A stretch of 64,000 nucleotides of DNA from Scatophagus argus (Eukaryota > Chordata > Actinopteri > Scatophagidae), in contig NC_058506.1 in the NCBI RefSeq assembly GCF_020382885.2, positions 7,006,001 through 7,070,000 on the forward strand, in the 5' to 3' direction. A model generated the notes under the pieces. That model had not been told where the DNA came from. It saw only the letters and a program-made list of their open reading frames with translations, and did no database searches. Positions 1 through 12,833 of this stretch are shown here, one piece after another; the stretch's first letter is position 1; the number at the start of each line of letters is the position of its first letter. Both the position numbers and the translations under genes were made by a program.

Positions 1-110
1 TTTACAGAAACCCAGAGCCTAAACCCCCGAGCAAGCAAACAGTGGCAAGGAAAAACTCCCCTTTAACAGGAAGAAACCTTGAGCAGGACCCGGCTCAAGG
101 AACAAATAAT
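1..110 (+). repeat. Fragment of a dispersed teleost repeat in a claudin intron
   Basis: This stretch contains the phrase GTGGCAAGGAAAAACTCCC followed by an AACAGGAAGAAACC block and a cggctcaagg segment. I recognise this order of blocks from repeats scattered through many fish genomes. It sits in the claudin intron that precedes the exon at 332 and is cut by the left edge. The family class is not known to me, and the call rests on memory of the pattern. Confidence 0.4.
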
Positions 111-331
111 TAGAAAAAAATAAAATAAGCAGAGGCTTTTAATAGTTTTATCACCACAAATCAGTGCAGAAATTAATTTCACATGGCAATAGCATTTTTT
201 TTTTGTTATTTCAGTTCAGTAAAGCCTGTCAAGTTTTGCCATGCCTTTGAACCCTTGCACCAACTGTCAAATAAATAAAGATTCTTGTAACGGTAGTTAA
301 TGGATTAACCCTGTCCTGTCCTCTTATCCAG

Positions 332-1028
332 GTGCCCTCCAGGCAACCCGTGCCCTCATGATTGTTAGCATTATTGTAACAGTGGCCGGCCTGGGCGCAG
401 CCTGCATGGGAATGAAGTGCACCACCTGCGGAGGAGATGACAAAGTACGCAAGTCCCGCATTGCCATGACTGGAGGAATTATCATTCTGATCGGAGGTAA
501 GAAACTCTTTAATATTTTTTTTGTGTGTATTTCTTCTCTATGGACCGTGAACAGTTTCAGTGACGTTCTTCTTTTGCTTCCCCACAGCTTTGTGTTCCGT
601 TGTCGCCTGCTCGTGGTACGCTCACGACATCATCCAAGCCTTCTACAACCCTTTCACCCCTGTCAATACCAAGTAAGTGATTTTAGCAGAATACAATGTT
701 TCTTTAACATGTTACATGCATGGCTTTATTTAACATTGTGGGTTTTAAGCTTGTCTCCCACTTCTTTCTCTGTTCAGATATCTTCATGTGGCCTGTGGAT
801 TGTATTGCACACATTTATTTTGTTTGTTGACTCTCTGAAGCCCTTCTGATTTACTCTAACTTCTCTTTCTGAAGGTATGAGTTTGGTTCTGCCATCTTCA
901 TTGCCTGGGCTGGAGCTTTCCTGACTGTAGTAGGAGGTGCCATGTTGGCAGCATCCTGCCCAAGAGGGAAGTCTACACCAAAGTATCCCACCTCCAAACC
1001 CCCCAGCACCACCAGGGACTATGTTTAA
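332..1028 (+). CDS. cldn7: Claudin, claudin-7 type, last three coding exons (5' part outside the window)
   Basis: Three exons join in phase: 332-496, 588-672 and 875-1028, ending in TAA at 1026-1028. Splice sites are ag/GTG at 331, GGAG/gtaag at 496, cacag/CT at 587, AA/gtaag at 672 and gaag/G at 874. The product is the C-terminal two thirds of a tight-junction claudin: ALQATRALM before TM2, the loop motif [13 protein letters not shown]3 with VACSWY, the second extracellular loop [17 protein letters not shown]4, and a cytoplasmic tail ending in DYV. A terminal YV is the PDZ ligand that binds ZO proteins. [17 protein letters not shown] and AIFI fit claudin-7 better than claudin-1, although the final DYV is claudin-1-like. 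The four-exon layout is typical of both. The exon coding the first transmembrane segment and the first loop lies upstream of position 1. The gene is convergent with npm1. Confidence 0.85.
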
Positions 1029-1935
1029 ACTGGACAGGACTTTGTGTTACAGGCTTTGATATTCATGCTGTTCAAGAGAGCAGATTGAAACATTGTAAAA
1101 AGATACCCCAGGAAGCAATCAGTAGTTCAGTTTTTTTATGTTAGTTTCTTTGGGGCCATCCTGTAATGTTACTGTAATATTATTTTAGCAAATGCATTAT
1201 TAAAGTTTTAAATAATGGCTGTTTACGTCTGAAAGAACTTTTTGATGTTGCCATCTGGAACTACAGTCAGTGCTTGCTCATGTGTATACTATGCAGTATA
1301 CTTTTCAGTTAGTTGATACCTGCAAAGCACTAATTTAAAATTAATATGAAACACCTATGATAATGTAAAAGTTTTATTTCACATTCTGCCCACTACAGTG
1401 TACAGTGCATTTGAATGTACAGTTTGGGAAAACAGTTTGAATGCACTGAATAAAAATCGGATGTGGCAAACGGCAACTCTTACACCTTTCGTTACCGGCT
1501 AAACATCTGGCACAAGAGGCAATTTGCTAATTTTTTTTTTTTTTTTTTTTTCATGTATTTGTGCCTTTTTATTTGTGAATGTGACACATCATTCAGTACC
1601 ACTGTATGCTATTTTATTTTAATCAATTGCTGGAGTGAAATGTAACTATAATTTACAGTAATGTGATTCATTTAGCTCAGCTTGCCAATGCTCTTGCTGC
1701 TGTGCATACAGCAACAGATGTTTTGAACAATCCATTTGACTTGTTCTGTAATTAGTTTGTGTGAATGGGCTTGGCTTATTGCTCCTGTTTTATTTTTTAA
1801 CTCTTGATACCTGTTGCTGCACTCATCATATTTTCAGTTTTAAAAACTTTTTAAATTGTGTTTTGTTTTGTTTTGTTTTTTTTTTCAGACTTTTTGTGTT
1901 GTACATAAAATAAAAGTGGAAAATTTATTGTTTGT
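1029..1935 (+). other. Claudin 3' UTR with two poly(A) signals
   Basis: AATAAA occurs at 1449-1454 and again at 1909-1914. The second is followed by a TG-rich stretch (tttgtcttgtgctg) typical of a downstream cleavage element, so it is the better candidate for the main mRNA end. A T-run lies at about 1530-1550 and another at about 1860-1885. Any ORFs here are incidental. Confidence 0.6.
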
Positions 1936-4720
1936 CTTGTGCTGATATCTTTTATGCAAAACAACTAAACTTGTGTGAAGAAAATGCAGCTCAAAGTGTT
2001 TTTACCAGATAAAAATATTTGAAAAATGGGCAGTTTAAACATCTTGAAACATTTAAGAAAGGAGGGAAAAAAAATAGATTTAAAATATGAAAATTAAATT
2101 AAAAAAAACTCTGGCCCTGTGTACAAATACAATAATAGTACAAAAAAATTCATGTAATACATGTACATACATTTGTTCTGCATGCTGTGAAGCACACCTG
2201 GCATGTGCAGATATAGAAAGTATGAACACACTTCCTTCATGCAGTACATTAGTATTTATATGCTGGTGACCTAATATGGCCAACAGATGATTTGCATGCG
2301 GAAGTACAAATGTGATGAAATGAGGGCCTCATTTTACTTTGGCTTGGAAGCCATCTTCCTGTGGGTTGATAGGTATACTGCGCCATAATGGCTAGCAAAA
2401 TGAAAGTTGCTTTGGCTTTAGTGCCACCTTGTGGTCAGTATACAAAACTGTTTTTACTGAGGGTATATACCTGTACAGTGTGGATGAATCTAGTATAGAT
2501 TATTGTGATAATGTGGGAAAAACCTTGTAGTAGCATTTCACTACAGTGCAGAGTAAATTCACCTTATTCCTCATGCCTCTTCCACTGTCTCATCTCTCCT
2601 CACTTGGTCATTATATGCCTTCAAGCTTTAATTCTTGGGATTTATCAGACCCAGCAGTGTCTTGCTCTGGTTCTCCTTTTCTTCTGTTCTCCTTCTGTCT
2701 ACTGTCCTCTAATTATTTTTCTTTCCTCCCTTTAGGTCTGATCTGTTAACAATTTCTCTACTAAGTGGCCTAAACCGTCTGAGTGCACCTAAATCAGGGA
2801 ACTATCACTGCGCACCACCCTTTTATCATCCTGACAGTAAATGATTCACTACTCTAAGTGGACATTTATTGGAACATTATTACCACGTGAATGAGGCCAC
2901 TACTGCTTTCAAATAAACACGCACTAACTCCTGAATTCACAAAACATAGCTGCAATGGTAAAATGTGCCCCATCTGCCCAAAACTTGAATTACTCTGAAA
3001 TTAGATACAACTCTCCAACCACAGCATAAGGAATCAACAGTTGGAGCAAACTCAGCGCAGCTTTAATCTGAGGGGAAAGGAGAAGTTGCGTACTTCCTTC
3101 TCCTCTATACAAGTACCTTCCTCCATGCTTTTTAATCACCTGTACGCCTCCACATGCCAGTGAGCTGTTCAATAAAAAAGTAGCTTAATAAATTACACTT
3201 TGGGTGGATAACGTGTAATTTTCTTGTGAACAGTTGCTTTGGTTGGCGACTGCTTTTTCTGCAAAATACAACACGTTGAACAAGGGCAGCTCCACAAAAC
3301 AAAATGCAATAAATCCTGCTTGCAAATGACCTTCTCTCAACTCTGTAAAACACAGAAAAGAATGACTGTGTTGTCAGATGAGTTCATGACTATAAAAAAA
3401 AGTTATTTGATCAAGGGTCACACAATGCAAACAACCCAACTTACACTCCATGTTAGCCAGTTTATGCAGCACAGAAGAAGAGAACATTCAGACATTGAAC
3501 AATGCAATGGAGACATCTGGAGGCAAAATAAAAACCATAATCCTCTGCACTTTTCTCGCTAAAAAGGTCTGTTATGTTACACGCAACCAGGACATCGTAC
3601 TGAAAGAAACAGCATTGCTGGGTGCAAACACGAGAGCGAAGAGTGAAAACGTAACTCCAATAGCAGTGACTGTGCCAATTACTTCATGACCAAAAGAGAA
3701 ATCATGCAACATCTCAGGATGCACCTTTAGAATAATCTTCAACTCTACTAAAAGTGCACCTTCCATGGCCTTCTGTCACACTATAATGCACAAAATTCAA
3801 AATATATCTTGAATTCTACACTGGACATCAAAACTAAAATATTTTCTGTGCTTAACATTTTAACACTAAGATTACTGTACATCAAAAAAAAAAAAAGAAA
3901 GAAACATCATCAGTTTAATTTTATTTATTTTCATAATGGGCAAAATTCTCAAATATTTTCATTGCAGAGAAACAGAACGGCAAAACTTTCACATTTTATT
4001 TAATTAATCTTGGGATAGCTCATCCAAACCCACAGCATATTTGAAGGTATAAACTTACACTTCTTTCTTGAGAACATGGAATGATCTTCTATAAGAGGCC
4101 TCAAGCATCAACATTTTATTATTCCAAATGGTGAATGAGCACAACATTTTTTTGCTTTGTTAAACCTGAGTACAGACAGGGATTTCCTAGAACCTGACAC
4201 CTACAAGTCCTGGTTTAGAGAGTTACAAGCAACTTGTGACTGGGGGGATAAAACATTTAATTCATTTGCAAATTCCTTCCCGCATTCTGTTACTCATGGA
4301 AAATATGTAACAAGTGGGCTCTTTGCTATTAGCAGTCAATGTTAACACAAAGAAGTGAAACAGCTCGATCTGAAATGTATACGCTGCTTCATTTGTGCTG
4401 CTCAAAGGCTGATGCACCTTGATGCTTAATACAAAATTGATTTCCGGACGGTAAAATTATTTGGATAGTTACGAACAAAAATTTGAATTTTGATACAATG
4501 CTTCAAGCCTAAACTAAGTGGACAATTTGTTGTCACGGATCTTTACCTTAGGAATCTCACAACAGTAAAAACATTCAAAGCATTTCAAAAAGTGCAAAAT
4601 TTTCATGTTCATGTTGTTACTAGACAAATCAATATTGCTCAGTCAGTATCAATATTGTGACCATTTCTGCAGATGTTTGCCAAAGCTGGCAGAAGATTAG
4701 ACCGTAGTCAACATTAGCCC
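1936..4720. other. Intergenic stretch between convergent claudin and npm1 ends
   Basis: I see no gene. Short ORFs on both strands have no family likeness and no splice-site support. The stretch is AT-rich with A and T runs. The right-hand part may hold distal npm1 3' UTR if one of the more remote AATAAA signals is used. Confidence 0.4.
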
Positions 4721-4724
4721 ATGT

Positions 4725-4973
4725 TTTATTGGCTGTTGAAAGGAGATGTGAGATTTCTTGAGCTGTTTTGTTCTTAGTCTTGCATGTGCTTTCAAGTGTG
4801 TGGAATAATCTGGTGCACTTTGTCGTTCGTGCATGACATCAAATCAGCCTTTACACTTTATACATGTATAAAAACACAAAGATATCCTCCATACGCAGGT
4901 GCCAACTGGCCAGTATTTCATTTACACATTTACAAAGATGCAAATTTTTAAGTTGGCTCTCCCAGGGTTTATT
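4725..4973 (-). other. Candidate npm1 poly(A) signals
   Basis: On the minus strand AATAAA is read at 4973-4968, about 205 nt past the npm1 stop, and again at 4730-4725. Neither has a strong GT-rich downstream element, so which one is used cannot be told from sequence. Confidence 0.4.
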
Positions 4974-5176
4974 CAACAAACCAAAAACTTTCCCTGCCTT
5001 AAGGATGGAGGAGGAAGGACAATGAAATGTCTCTAGCCTCTTCGTACAGGAGGGCAGGTAAAGCTGGACTAGACTTAGAATTAATGAAGTGTGAGGCACA
5101 GAGTTTGGCTTCAGAGGGTTTGAGAGTTGTGATGGGTATGAAGTCATTAAAAGAGGCAATAAAACTACAGAGGCTG

Positions 5177-8100
5177 TTATTTAGCATCCTTCACTGTCTG
5201 TCTCCACTTCCACAGCTCAGCAATAACCTGAAGAAACAACAAAACAGTTTACAGGACGGTCGCATGTGGCAGGGACAAAGCCATTTAAACATTCTCAATT
5301 CTTTCCTGCGTTCTGCATTTCTGTGTTTAGCCTGTTTACGAAGATTTAAGTTTATTTACTTAATATTACTTTCACTGTTTGATGAGTCGATAACTTTGGA
5401 GATCCCAACTTGTAGGCTAGCAAAATCATGAGAGCCAGGTTTGACCTTCTACATACAAAAATGTATACCATCAGAATTTTAGTCTGAAAGATGACTATTT
5501 TGTCAAAAGATTTCATAAAAGACATAAAGTCAGTCAAATTCTTGAAATCAGAAAGTTCATCAGTTTTTAGCCAGTACTGCAATCACATACAATTTAGGAC
5601 ACATGACAGTTGTTAAGGAGAAGTCTAAACGGCGTAGTTAGCCATGACCACCGCCTCAGTCAAAGCGTCTGCAGTTAAAACTGTCAAATTCAGGAATAAG
5701 AAGCAAAAGCAGTTCCAAAAATGTTTACGTAACATGTCTTTTGGAACTGTTCACAGGCAATGAAAAATGGATTTAGAACAACAGCAGCTAACTGACTGGC
5801 AAGAACTGTAATCTTGTACTGTACCTGTGCCTCAGAGACTTTATAGCCATGCTTCACAAAGTTTTCAAACCTGGGCTGGAGTTTAGGTAAAGTTATTCCC
5901 TGGAAAATAATAAAAAAAAGAAGACAAAATTACAACAAAAGAGAGAATGTTTTTTTGTTATTCATGGCACATTATTCATACATTTTCAAATGGAGGAAAA
6001 TGATTGCAATAAAACAAATTAAAAATAGCCACCAACCTTTTTCACTGACTCCATCATCTTGGCTTTAATCTCAGGAAGTGTTAAAGTTGCTTTAGGAGTT
6101 GGTGGGGTTTTAGCCTTGTCACCTTTACCTTTAGGGGTCTTTTCCTATAAAGAACAATGAGTTTAGATTTCAGAAAAACAATGTGTGCGTGTCTTGGCAA
6201 TTTGTCAAAAAAAAAAAAAGTCTATTTTATTAAATCTCACTGGTACCTGCTTTTGGGCTGGAGTGCTGGGCTTAGAACTCTTGCCATTCTGAGCAGGGGT
6301 TTGCTGTTTGGATGGTTTTGGCTTGGCCTGTAATAAATCATCAGACTATTAGTGAAAGAGGTCTGGAAGGTCTTACAGTAAAAAGAATGAAAAGGTGCTT
6401 GCCTTAACAGGAGACTCTTCTTCCTCATCCTCATCATCCTCTTCATCATCCCTAAAACGAATAAATGGTTATAAATTGAAAAAAAAAATAAAAAAAAAAT
6501 ACAAAGTGTCCCTGTCAAACACAAGTGAACCTCGTGTTTGTTCACATGTTCAGCCAATAAAGCTGAAAATACAAATAAGCTACAAATTCTAAAATGCGCT
6601 CGACATCCTCAGCCAAGCAGCAACAGGAGAGTTATACAATCAGCAGTTTCAAGGTGGGCACCCAAGACTGGTGTCACCAATTCAGTATCTGACCAAATGT
6701 GAAATATGGTCACAAGCTGCCCTGCTGTTAATGTGTTGAATAATGGGCAGAAAACATTATGATGTCACAGTGAAGCTGACCACCAAAATCTATTCAGTTC
6801 ATCTTCATCGTCCAAGTGGGCCATCTGTATCAAATGTAATGAAATTCCCTCCAGATGTTACAGACATATATTGTTTTCATGAGAATGGACAGATGTACAG
6901 ATGCGCAACCTGAAAATATAATGACCCCGGCCATGGCTGTCGCCAGCGTGCACGCAGAAGACTTGGCAGCTCTAAAGCCACAGCTGTACAGCTCAACAGC
7001 TTTCCCATCACAGGTGCAAAGAGAGGGGAACACAAAGCACCCAAACCGAGCATGGTGCATGCACCGCCACACTCACTCATCATCATCATCATCCTCTTCA
7101 TCATCGTCGTCGTCGTCATCATCATCATCATCATCCTCATCGTCGTCCTCATCATCCTCCGCCTCTATGTCCATTTTCATTTTTTTCTATAAAGGAGATA
7201 AAAAAAAAAAGTCTGTTGTGGCAACTTTTGGACAAATGTGAAAGTAAAGCAGTAAAGCGTGTAACACAAACCTGAGACTTGACGGCAGGGGAGGAGGCAG
7301 GTCTTTTCTTTGATGTTTTGACATCTTCTTCCTCTTCCTCATCTTCGTCATCATCATCCTCATCAAAAGACTGATCAGCCTCCATCACTTTAAGAACAAT
7401 TTAGAAACTAGTTTGAATCACCGTAACTAAAACTAAATGGATATGCTGTGCTATTAAACATTTGCTTTGAGCTAGTTACTAAAGCATAAACCCTGTAAAT
7501 CTCCACATTAAATCAGGTGCCTGTTCATGACCAGTTCAAAACAAACAAACAATACTCACTGACAAGGTGTTGTCCACTGATGTGGATTGGACCAGAACCG
7601 GCCTTCAGACGAAAAACTGCTGGGGGTGTGATCGTGAAACCACCGAGACACACCTGAAAACAAACACTCATGTTTGCATCCATGTTGTTCAGTGCTGAAA
7701 GGTGCTCATGAGGCAGGGAGCTTAATAACTTTAAGCTACCGTTTGCATTTGCTTACACAGAGCAAATATAAATGAAAAGAAAGGTATTAACAGAACAGAT
7801 GTTAGTGGTGAGTAGCCTTATTCAACCAATACAGCCTTTGGCTCGTGTGGGTGGCTGAAAGGGCACTAAAACAACACTCTGAGGAGTGTACATACGTCCA
7901 GACAAGAAGTAGCTTACTTACACTTGGCAGTGTAGACGGCTTAAGTGAGACCAGGGCGGCCTTGATTTTCTGACCCTCAGAGTCTTGTCCTTCCACCTCC
8001 ACCATGTGAAGTTCATCTTTTGTGCTGGGGTCCACACAGGCCTGGATAAGGCAATACGACAGTTAAGTGCAATACTGAGTTAAGCAATAGGGAGCTTCAA

Positions 8101-10176
8101 AGCTGATCTATCTGGTTCAGTCTCAATGGACTCTGTTGCGTTTGCATGTTGCAAGGCTGTTTGTAGTGTGAAAGCAAAGAAGATCAACCTGGGCAATCGC
8201 CCAGCAACAGACCTTTTCCTTTCAAAAAAACAAAAACAAAATCAGCTACACATACTGTACTCTAATCTTCAAAAATGATTATCCATGCACAGTTCCATCC
8301 CCCAAAACAACACTCTGGTTCACTTCAGTTAGTTACACATTAAAACAGTAAACCCGAGATCTGATTTGCACTTCCACTGTAGATAATAGTCTTTAATGCA
8401 GGCAAGGATTTTTACTGGGGCTTTAGGGGTAAACCCCTTCACTTTTCCAGCAGATGGGAAACAGCAGATAAGACTTTTTTAGGTTGTGAGAAGCTTACTG
8501 ACAGACCAACAACTAACTTCTAATCTTCTCCTCATTAACCCTCACTTTTCTGCTACTCTCTTCCCACTCACACAACAGAACACATTGACCATTTCATTTT
8601 CTTTCTCGCTGACTGAACGAGCTTTGTGTGAGAAAAGGTTGCAGTAAGCAAGACAAAAGACAAAGTGTAATGAACTGAACTGGATTGCTTGGTGGATCTA
8701 ACAGCACTTACCATCCTCAAATCCAGCTGATGCTCAAAGTCATCTTCCTCAGGATTGAAAACCACCTCCTTCCCAGCTTCCAGCATGCAGCCTGATGAAA
8801 ACATTTCAAATAAGAAAACATTTTATATTAAGTGTCCCAACAGCATCAGTTTGAGGGTCGAAGGCTGAAGGATGAACAAACTTTTAATCAGACAAGCAAG
8901 AAATCAATTGTGTCAAGTGTTATATTTCAAATGCACACAAGAGGGAGCTACACAAGCTGATATGAAAATTTCCACATGGCCCGGAGTCCCTTCAATTTGA
9001 TGAGATGAGCATGCAATGATTTAAGCCATAACAGTAATGCAAATTCAAGAACACAACGACTGGGTGTCTGAGGTGCTTGGTAACAAGTGTTTTGACTGTT
9101 AAAACAACAGCATATAAATCACACTTTACTGCACTTTCTTATTTATAGCTTTTCAATATGTTACAGAAATGTAAAGAACACTTTGCTGTGCAGTGGCCTC
9201 ATACTGTGCTGGAGGCATCCAAACATTAAAAAAGGAGGATGTTTACCAAATTCTATTATTTATTTGGCCCAGTCTGGAACACGACTGTGTATTCATTTTC
9301 ACATATCACATGTATGAGAAATATTTACTTCCTACTGCCTACATAAACTCTGAATTTGTCACTCACGTTACTTCCATTCTCAGTCAAGTTCGCAGCATAA
9401 GTATTTCATCCTATCTGTGCGTCCCGTCTGCAATCCAAACCTAAATACTGTTTCCATCTCAACAGGAGGAAAATGGGTGACGGGACTGAGAGATGTAGAT
9501 GATCCAAAGAAACCTGACGAACTCATGTTATTATAGTCCGAACTGATAATTCAGTTACATATTAAATAATGGCCAAAAAACTATACCAAACGTTTGCTGG
9601 GATAGAGTCAAACAAGGCAAGGGGGTCTAAGCTATTAATCCGGAGGAGGACCTCAACAGAGTCCGCATGCGTTTGCACCCACGTTGGGACAGCTTTTCCC
9701 AATGTGCAAAAACCAGGTTAGGTCTCATTTAAACTTTAAGCTCACAATTAATCAAAGCGAAATGTAAGTGGCACTGCAAAACAATGCCGACGTCTAGTAG
9801 AAAGAAAACGCTTAAATAACAACACCGTTCATGAAACATGGGCGCCGCCATGTTGATAGTCAAACACGTGTAAGGCTAATTCAGCTTGATGTGAAGCCAC
9901 GCTGTTAGGCATAGGGCTCACTGAGTCATCCTACTGACACAACATTACGGTAATGTACTGAGAGATTTGAAACTTCAAATTATTTGATATGGTAATAAGA
10001 ACATTATCTTCCATTATACAGGACAGAATGCAGCTTAACAGCTGAATTCCATCCTTTTCCTGCCCTGATATCAGCAGTCAAAAATGAGAACACATAAGTC
10101 ACAAACGACATGCAGAAGTTATCTTACCGTAAAGGAAAGTCTGTGGTGCCATTGGTTCCTCGTCTAAACCGTTCAT
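5177..10176 (-). CDS. npm1: Nucleophosmin (nucleolar histone and ribosome chaperone), 11 coding exons
   Basis: Coding exons in transcript order are 10176-10128, 8791-8712, 8041-7922, 7653-7560, 7387-7272, 7186-7077, 6451-6403, 6327-6247, 6144-6037, 5899-5825 and 5227-5177. All join in phase to give 310 aa (human NPM1 has 294). Residues 1 to about 114 form the pentamer core, with DELHMVEVE and [13 protein letters not shown]. Two acidic tracts follow, at about 123-136 and 163-202. A bipartite nuclear signal is formed by KKRP near 141 and KKMK at 154. A Lys/Pro-rich linker leads to the C-terminal three-helix nucleic-acid domain, with [22 protein letters not shown] and Trp300/Trp302 in ELWKWR. 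Those two Trp match the human pair needed for folding and nucleolar retention. The protein ends TVKDAK, three residues longer than the human end. Intron 7 appears to use a GC donor. Start ATG 10176 is the first Met and matches the expected short N-terminus. Confidence 0.96.
7077..7186 (-). other. npm1: npm1 exon 6: Asp/Glu tract coded by a GAT/GAC trinucleotide repeat
   Basis: After the KKMKMDIE start the exon is nearly all GAT, GAC and GAG codons, read as atc/gtc repeats on the plus strand. It ends with two bases of a Glu codon (GA/gtgagt) that is completed in exon 7. The tract gives the histone-binding acidic region of nucleophosmin. It is an exonic microsatellite, so length variation between alleles or species is likely. 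Confidence 0.85.
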
Positions 10177-10330
10177 TTTGGAGACACAAACGCTGACAAC
10201 CTGCTGCTTGTCTGCGGTAGAAAAGAAACCAACTCCTACTTCTAACTACTAACTAACGTGACACTCCGCCTCCTTCCTTCTTCTTCTGTGGTTCATGCTG
10301 AAGAAAAAGCCGAGAAGAAACGTAGGCAGG
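10177..10330 (-). promoter_or_regulatory. npm1 5' UTR and core promoter region, with a possible 5'TOP tract
   Basis: Upstream of the npm1 ATG, minus-strand positions 10230-10216 read GGTTTCTTTTCTACC, a pyrimidine run about 40-55 nt before the start codon. NPM1 is usually counted among the 5'TOP-type translation mRNAs, so transcription may begin at a C in this run. No TATA box is obvious. The start site is inferred, not seen. Confidence 0.4.
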
Positions 10331-12497
10331 AAACAGCGCCAACTCAACAGCACTACGCGCATTTGTTTTAGTGCGTGAAGTATTTTGCTGCGCACAGTTA
10401 GGGTCTGAAAATTCTCACTGTTCTTGAATTATACAAATAGATTGAATTCTAAAAGAAAAACACTCTCTTATTATGGTGTTTGACCAAAATGAGTTTGCTC
10501 CTTCTATCAGTCTATCATTCAAGAGAATGCGGTATAAACAAGCAATATTAACATTAACATAAATAGGCAATTGTAAAAAAAATATGAAATGTAGAAAACA
10601 GTAAAATATAACACTAAGCTTTGGGCCTGCTGCCTGGTAATTAGTCCGATCTTTACAGTATCATACAATTAGCTTTGGCTACGCAGTGTAAACACAAGAT
10701 TCTATAGCTGCAGCTTTAGGTCTCAAAATTGTAAAATAAAAACAGTGTTATAAGGTTTGCCCAGTATACCCAGATAATCAACATTTAAATTCAATATTGA
10801 ATTAATAATCAGTCTTTGCATTAGTCCAGATTCCAGAGTTGTCACTAAACCTTTACTGAGCATTGTCTTGTATTATATTTCCCTGTGCCTATGTCCAGGG
10901 GCAGTGCATCCGTATAATTGTCTGGACTGGTCCCCACAGAGGCTGTTATTTTATTTTGTACGGACTCATATGAAAGGATGTTCATTAGGGACGTGGTTAT
11001 ATTTTCTGAGCTGCAGTTTACAACATTATTAGTGTTTATCAAATACAATAAATACTGTAGTGGTATTTCACACAGCTCTAGAAGTGGCTGCAAGACCTAA
11101 AGACACACGGCACGAAAAACAGAAGTGAACACAAGTGTACCTTCCTGCTGCTCCCGCAATTCAGTTTCATGGCCTAAAGTTGTAACACTGACACCCATTT
11201 TGATAAGAGGCGCCCTTGTGTAATTTGAGGGACCCTACACATCTTGCACCAGCTTATTTATCTAGGTTTCCCCTTTGATTTGTGATGAAATTCTACATTT
11301 TCTTAAGAACATACAAAGAATTAATGCATGCACACACACTTCTGTGTGTATGTGTGTGTTTACAAGAAGAACAAAACTGTAAAAGTAAAAGTCCAGTCAA
11401 TTTACGAATTTTCATGTTTATTCTTATGGCTTAGAATTCATTTTCTGTTTGTGAGATTTAACAAATCTGTTCCAAACCAAGACATGAGAGACCAGAGGCT
11501 GTGATATCACACTAATGTACCACACAGCAAAGAGCTGCTCCACAGACAGCAAAAAGAACAGTGATGAATATTTTAGTGCTTAAACTATTTCATCCCAGTC
11601 AGGTTTCAGTTACGGCAGTGCTTTCCAACCCACCACGACTCACAGAAAACCGTATTCTGACTGTACCTGCACATCAGTGTGACGTCACAGATCTGACTTG
11701 GACAGAGGAGGCAGGGCCAAATGTGGACGTACACAGATGGAGCTGTCCTCAGAATCATTCCAAAGTTGACATTCAGTAGTATTTCCCCGCAAGGTTATCT
11801 CAAAATTTCTCATCCCAGAATTTCATTAGAATGGCCCAGCAACTTGCATCTCAGTCTTTCTTGTATAAATTCATGCCTGTGAGTGAGATCAAAAAGGTTG
11901 TACCACACAAATATTTTACTGTCTTCATCTCAGAGTTACACCTTGATCACCTGTCACCTGTGCCAACAAACATATTGGTTTCATATTTGTTCTGATTAAT
12001 TATTCAGCAAATTAGTTTTGAGGGCACTTCTTAATGAATTCCAAAATGTATACACATTTTTTACAATACTTGCTTTTTTTTTTCTTTACATTTTTTGACA
12101 ACACACTGATTTGACCACAAGAAGCAAAGCAGCAGGTGAAAATGTATACAAATTTCAAACAAACAAACTTCTTTCTTTTCCCTCAAACTTAAGTTCCAGC
12201 ACAGATGGAAAGACAGGCACACATACCATATAAGACCCACAAAATGTTACCAAATTGTTTGACTTTCTACAGGAGGCTTTAGATGGACTCTCAACAATAA
12301 GCGGGCAAGTGACAGCCACATCAGCACAAAGGTACAGGGGTCACTGTAACAGTGAAACCAACACATGACATTTGAAGTATGCCATATCTGTCAACCACTC
12401 AATGCATGACACAAATATATCAGTCCTTATGGCCAAATTCCCATAACAAATCTGACAAATGTTTGGATGAATCAAAACTTTTGCAAAGGCATGCATT
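10331..12497. other. Between npm1 promoter and kcnip1 3' end; no gene seen
   Basis: No ORF here resembles a known family. Part of 11400-12497 may be distal kcnip1 3' UTR, since a second minus-strand AATAAA lies at about 11419-11414. A short TG-rich run lies near 11330-11360. Confidence 0.4.
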
Positions 12498-12503
12498 TAT
12501 TTT
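12498..12503 (-). other. Candidate kcnip1 poly(A) signal
   Basis: AATAAA on the minus strand lies about 330 nt past the kcnip1 stop codon. Confidence 0.4.
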
Positions 12504-12833
12504 GGAGGGGAAAAAAACAGTTCAGCTGGTTGAACAATAGCTCTTTGCTGGTGGGGAGCAGCTTCGTAATGTGGGAGCATCAATATCTGTAACAGACTAA
12601 TTTTCGAGACAGGAATGAGAGGGATGTCTTTTATGTCCAAGTCTGTCACATGAGTCACGTTGTATTGTGCTGAAAGTCCACTCCCTTCATTCAAGTCATT
12701 TGGGGCATTCTGACTGTATCCAGGCCAAAGCTGGACAAGATGAGAAGAGGAGGAGAGACTGGAGGTATTGCACATATGCATCCACACACACCCCACTCAC
12801 ACCAAGCCCTCTGATTTTCCGTCTCTTCCTGTC

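Noticed and set aside
2080..2283. Overlapping open frames on both strands near 2.1-2.3 kb
   Set aside because: Short, mutually antisense and without family likeness; they sit just past the claudin poly(A) signal.
5470..5562. Box C (TGATGA) and box D (CTGA) words in the last npm1 intron, suggesting a C/D snoRNA
   Set aside because: The flanks do not pair to form a terminal stem and no guide region is evident.
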